Part shown: piece by piece, positions 7,333-8,168 of the stretch
Layout: each line of letters starts with the position of its first letter
Position numbering within the stretch: the stretch's first letter is position 1
Assembly: GCA_964344175.1 (NCBI GenBank)
Contig: CAYFMI010000126.1
Location: forward strand, 1 to 8,168
Direction of reading: 5' to 3'
DNA from: NIOZ-UU35 sp964344175
Lineage (GTDB): Bacteria; Chloroflexota; Anaerolineae; Anaerolineales; UBA11858
DNA: 8,168 bases
Notes under the pieces: model-generated
What the model saw: only the letters and a program-made list of their open reading frames with translations
Told to the model about the DNA's origin: nothing
The model's database searches: none
Program-made: the position numbers and the translations under genes

Positions 7333-7981
7333 TGTTGGCAGGATTATTGACCAGCGTCGAGACCGGGTAGGCTTCCATGTTATTGGCAGGAAAGGGGGAT
7401 AACAGATGGCTCAGTGTGTCGGGATGCGACTCTCCGGGCGCCAACCACTGCGTATAGGCATCAGGAGGAAGGATGACGGGCATGCGATTATGGATGGGGG
7501 CCACGATTTCATTCGGCTGGGTGGTAATGATGGCCGCGGACAAGATTTCTGAGCCGTCGGGAGCCTGCCAGCGCTCCCAGATTCCGGCAAAGGCAAAGGG
7601 TTCCCCGGTTTGCATTTGGATCAGGTGGGGGGTTTTGGTTTTGCTGCCAGGCGTTGCTTGCCACTCATAAAATCCGCTGGCGGGAATCAGGCAGCGGCGA
7701 TACTTGTACGCGGCTTTGAAGGATGGTTTCTCGGCCAGCGTTTCGGCGCGGGCATTGATCATCTTGTGGCCTATTTTGGAATCTTTGGCCCAAAAGGGGA
7801 TTAAGCCCCAAATGACGAAAGTCAGTTGTTTTTCAGCCGTATTGGGTATGATGGAGATGGGCTGGCTTGGGGCAATATTATAGCGCGCCCCTGCTGCGCT
7901 CAGTTTGGCGTCTAGAGTCAGCCAGGGGAAGGCTTCGGCTAACTCATCTGGAGTTGTTGTCAACATATATCGTCCGCACAT
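7298..7981 (-). CDS. SRAP-domain abasic-site DNA-protein crosslinking protein (YedK/HMCES family)
   Basis: SRAP proteins bind abasic sites in single-stranded DNA and form a covalent thiazolidine link through an N-terminal cysteine, shielding the lesion during replication. With the start at 7981 the protein is 227 residues and begins MCGRY, so removal of Met exposes catalytic Cys2. Other family residues are present: N35 in ARYNIAPSQ, WGLIPFWAKD (58-67), NARAETLAEKPSFK (76-89), E106 in CLIPASGFYEW, AGIWE (132-136), and H164 in IHNRMPVIL. C2, N35, E106 and H164 correspond to the active-site set in E. coli YedK. An upstream in-frame ATG at 8008 would add nine residues and bury the cysteine, so it was not used; AAGGTG four bases before the chosen ATG supports it. 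It is the first gene of the - strand group and immediately follows a long palindrome. No LexA-type operator or clear promoter is visible upstream, so SOS control is unsupported here. Confidence 0.94.
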   Translation of the reverse strand: MCGRYMLTTTPDELAEAFPWLTLDAKLSAAGARYNIAPSQPISIIPNTAEKQLTFVIWGLIPFWAKDSKIGHKMINARAETLAEKPSFKAAYKYRRCLIPASGFYEWQATPGSKTKTPHLIQMQTGEPFAFAGIWERWQAPDGSEILSAAIITTQPNEIVAPIHNRMPVILPPDAYTQWLAPGESHPDTLSHLLSPFPANNMEAYPVSTLVNNPANNGPECIEPAGT

Positions 7982-7985
7982 GGGG

Positions 7986-7991
7986 CACCTT
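7986..7991 (-). promoter_or_regulatory. Ribosome binding site deciding the SRAP start
   Basis: AAGGTG on the - strand lies four bases before the ATG at 7981. AGGTG pairs with CACCT of the 16S rRNA tail. It favours this ATG over the upstream in-frame ATG at 8008, agreeing with the need for Cys at position 2. Confidence 0.6.
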
Positions 7992-8010
7992 TTTAGTGGG
8001 GTCTTCAAAA

Positions 8011-8141
8011 ATTTACAGTCAGGCGTTACGCACTTGTGAGAGGAAAGCCTGAAAAATAGGGGTGTGCGGCTTGCGAAGCAAGCCGCACACCCCTATTTTT
8101 CGGTAAATTTCCAACGAATTGCGTAAGTTCTAACGGTAAAA
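8011..8141. repeat. Interrupted palindrome of about 131 bp, possible MITE/REP-like element
   Basis: The outer arms 8011-8032 and 8120-8141 are inverted repeats matching at 16 of 22 positions, including seven uninterrupted bases, TTACGCA/TGCGTAA, at the inner ends. They share the exact centre (8076) of the perfect 23-bp hairpin inside. The intervening 19-base shoulders match poorly. No convincing target-site duplication is seen outside the arms and no transposase is encoded. A decayed miniature transposable element or a large structured terminator are the main options. Confidence 0.5.
8052..8100. terminator. Perfect 23-bp hairpin with flanking A and T runs, probable bidirectional terminator
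   Basis: The arms 8052-8074 and 8078-8100 are perfect inverted repeats around a three-base GAA loop. The stem is GC-rich in the middle, with AAAAA at its left end and TTTTT at its right, the layout of a terminator working in both directions. No + strand gene ends before it in this window, so it most likely stops transcription entering from beyond the right edge, insulating the SRAP gene. It lies 71 bases upstream of the SRAP start codon. Confidence 0.7.
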
Positions 8142-8168
8142 ATGATATGGATATTATTGCACGAAGCC

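Noticed and set aside
7982..8051. LexA-type operator or sigma70 promoter for the SRAP gene
   Set aside because: No palindromic SOS box and no -35/-10 pair with proper spacing could be found, despite the family's historical SOS-associated name.
8026..8168. Open frame of about 45 codons entering from the right edge on the - strand
   Set aside because: It runs straight through the palindrome and hairpin, has no recognisable motif and is short enough to arise by chance; a truncated gene end cannot be supported.
8142..8168. Possible + strand gene start (ATG at 8142 or 8147) at the right edge
   Set aside because: There is no ribosome binding site and fewer than ten codons are visible.

Overview
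The window carries six protein genes in two convergent transcription units, with no RNA genes, insertion sequences or CRISPR arrays visible. Base composition is moderate, with the left two genes richer in A+T than the rest. Protein families and spacing look like a free-living environmental bacterium. A Chloroflexota/Anaerolineae-type source is a guess from general resemblance only; no taxonomic marker is present.

Left unit (+ strand, 67-2219): a five-helix MscS-family mechanosensitive channel is followed two bases later by a membrane-anchored, almost entirely helical, acidic protein. The second protein looks like a chemoreceptor-type (HBM-like, bimodular four-helix-bundle) sensor domain with no HAMP, methyl-accepting, kinase or other output domain. 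The two are translationally linked and end in a strong hairpin terminator at 2245-2280. This pair is the least ordinary thing in the window, because a sensor with no output sits in an operon with an ion channel.

Right unit (- strand, 7981 down to 2318): in transcription order there is an SRAP/YedK-type abasic-site-binding protein, a multi-pass acyltransferase-3 family protein, a glycerate 2-kinase (GckA_N + MOFRL) and a Lon-related protease (LonC/YcbZ-like). The first three are tightly packed. The protease has a plausible sigma70-type promoter whose -35 box contains the glycerate kinase stop codon, and a nearly full-length Shine-Dalgarno match. The functions (DNA protection, surface or lipid acylation, central carbon metabolism, proteolysis) do not form an obvious pathway, so co-transcription here may be incidental.

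Right edge (7982-8168): no supported gene. It holds a perfect 23-bp hairpin flanked by imperfect inverted repeats sharing the same centre, together a palindrome of about 131 bp just upstream of the SRAP gene. It could be a bidirectional terminator, a MITE/REP-like element, or both.
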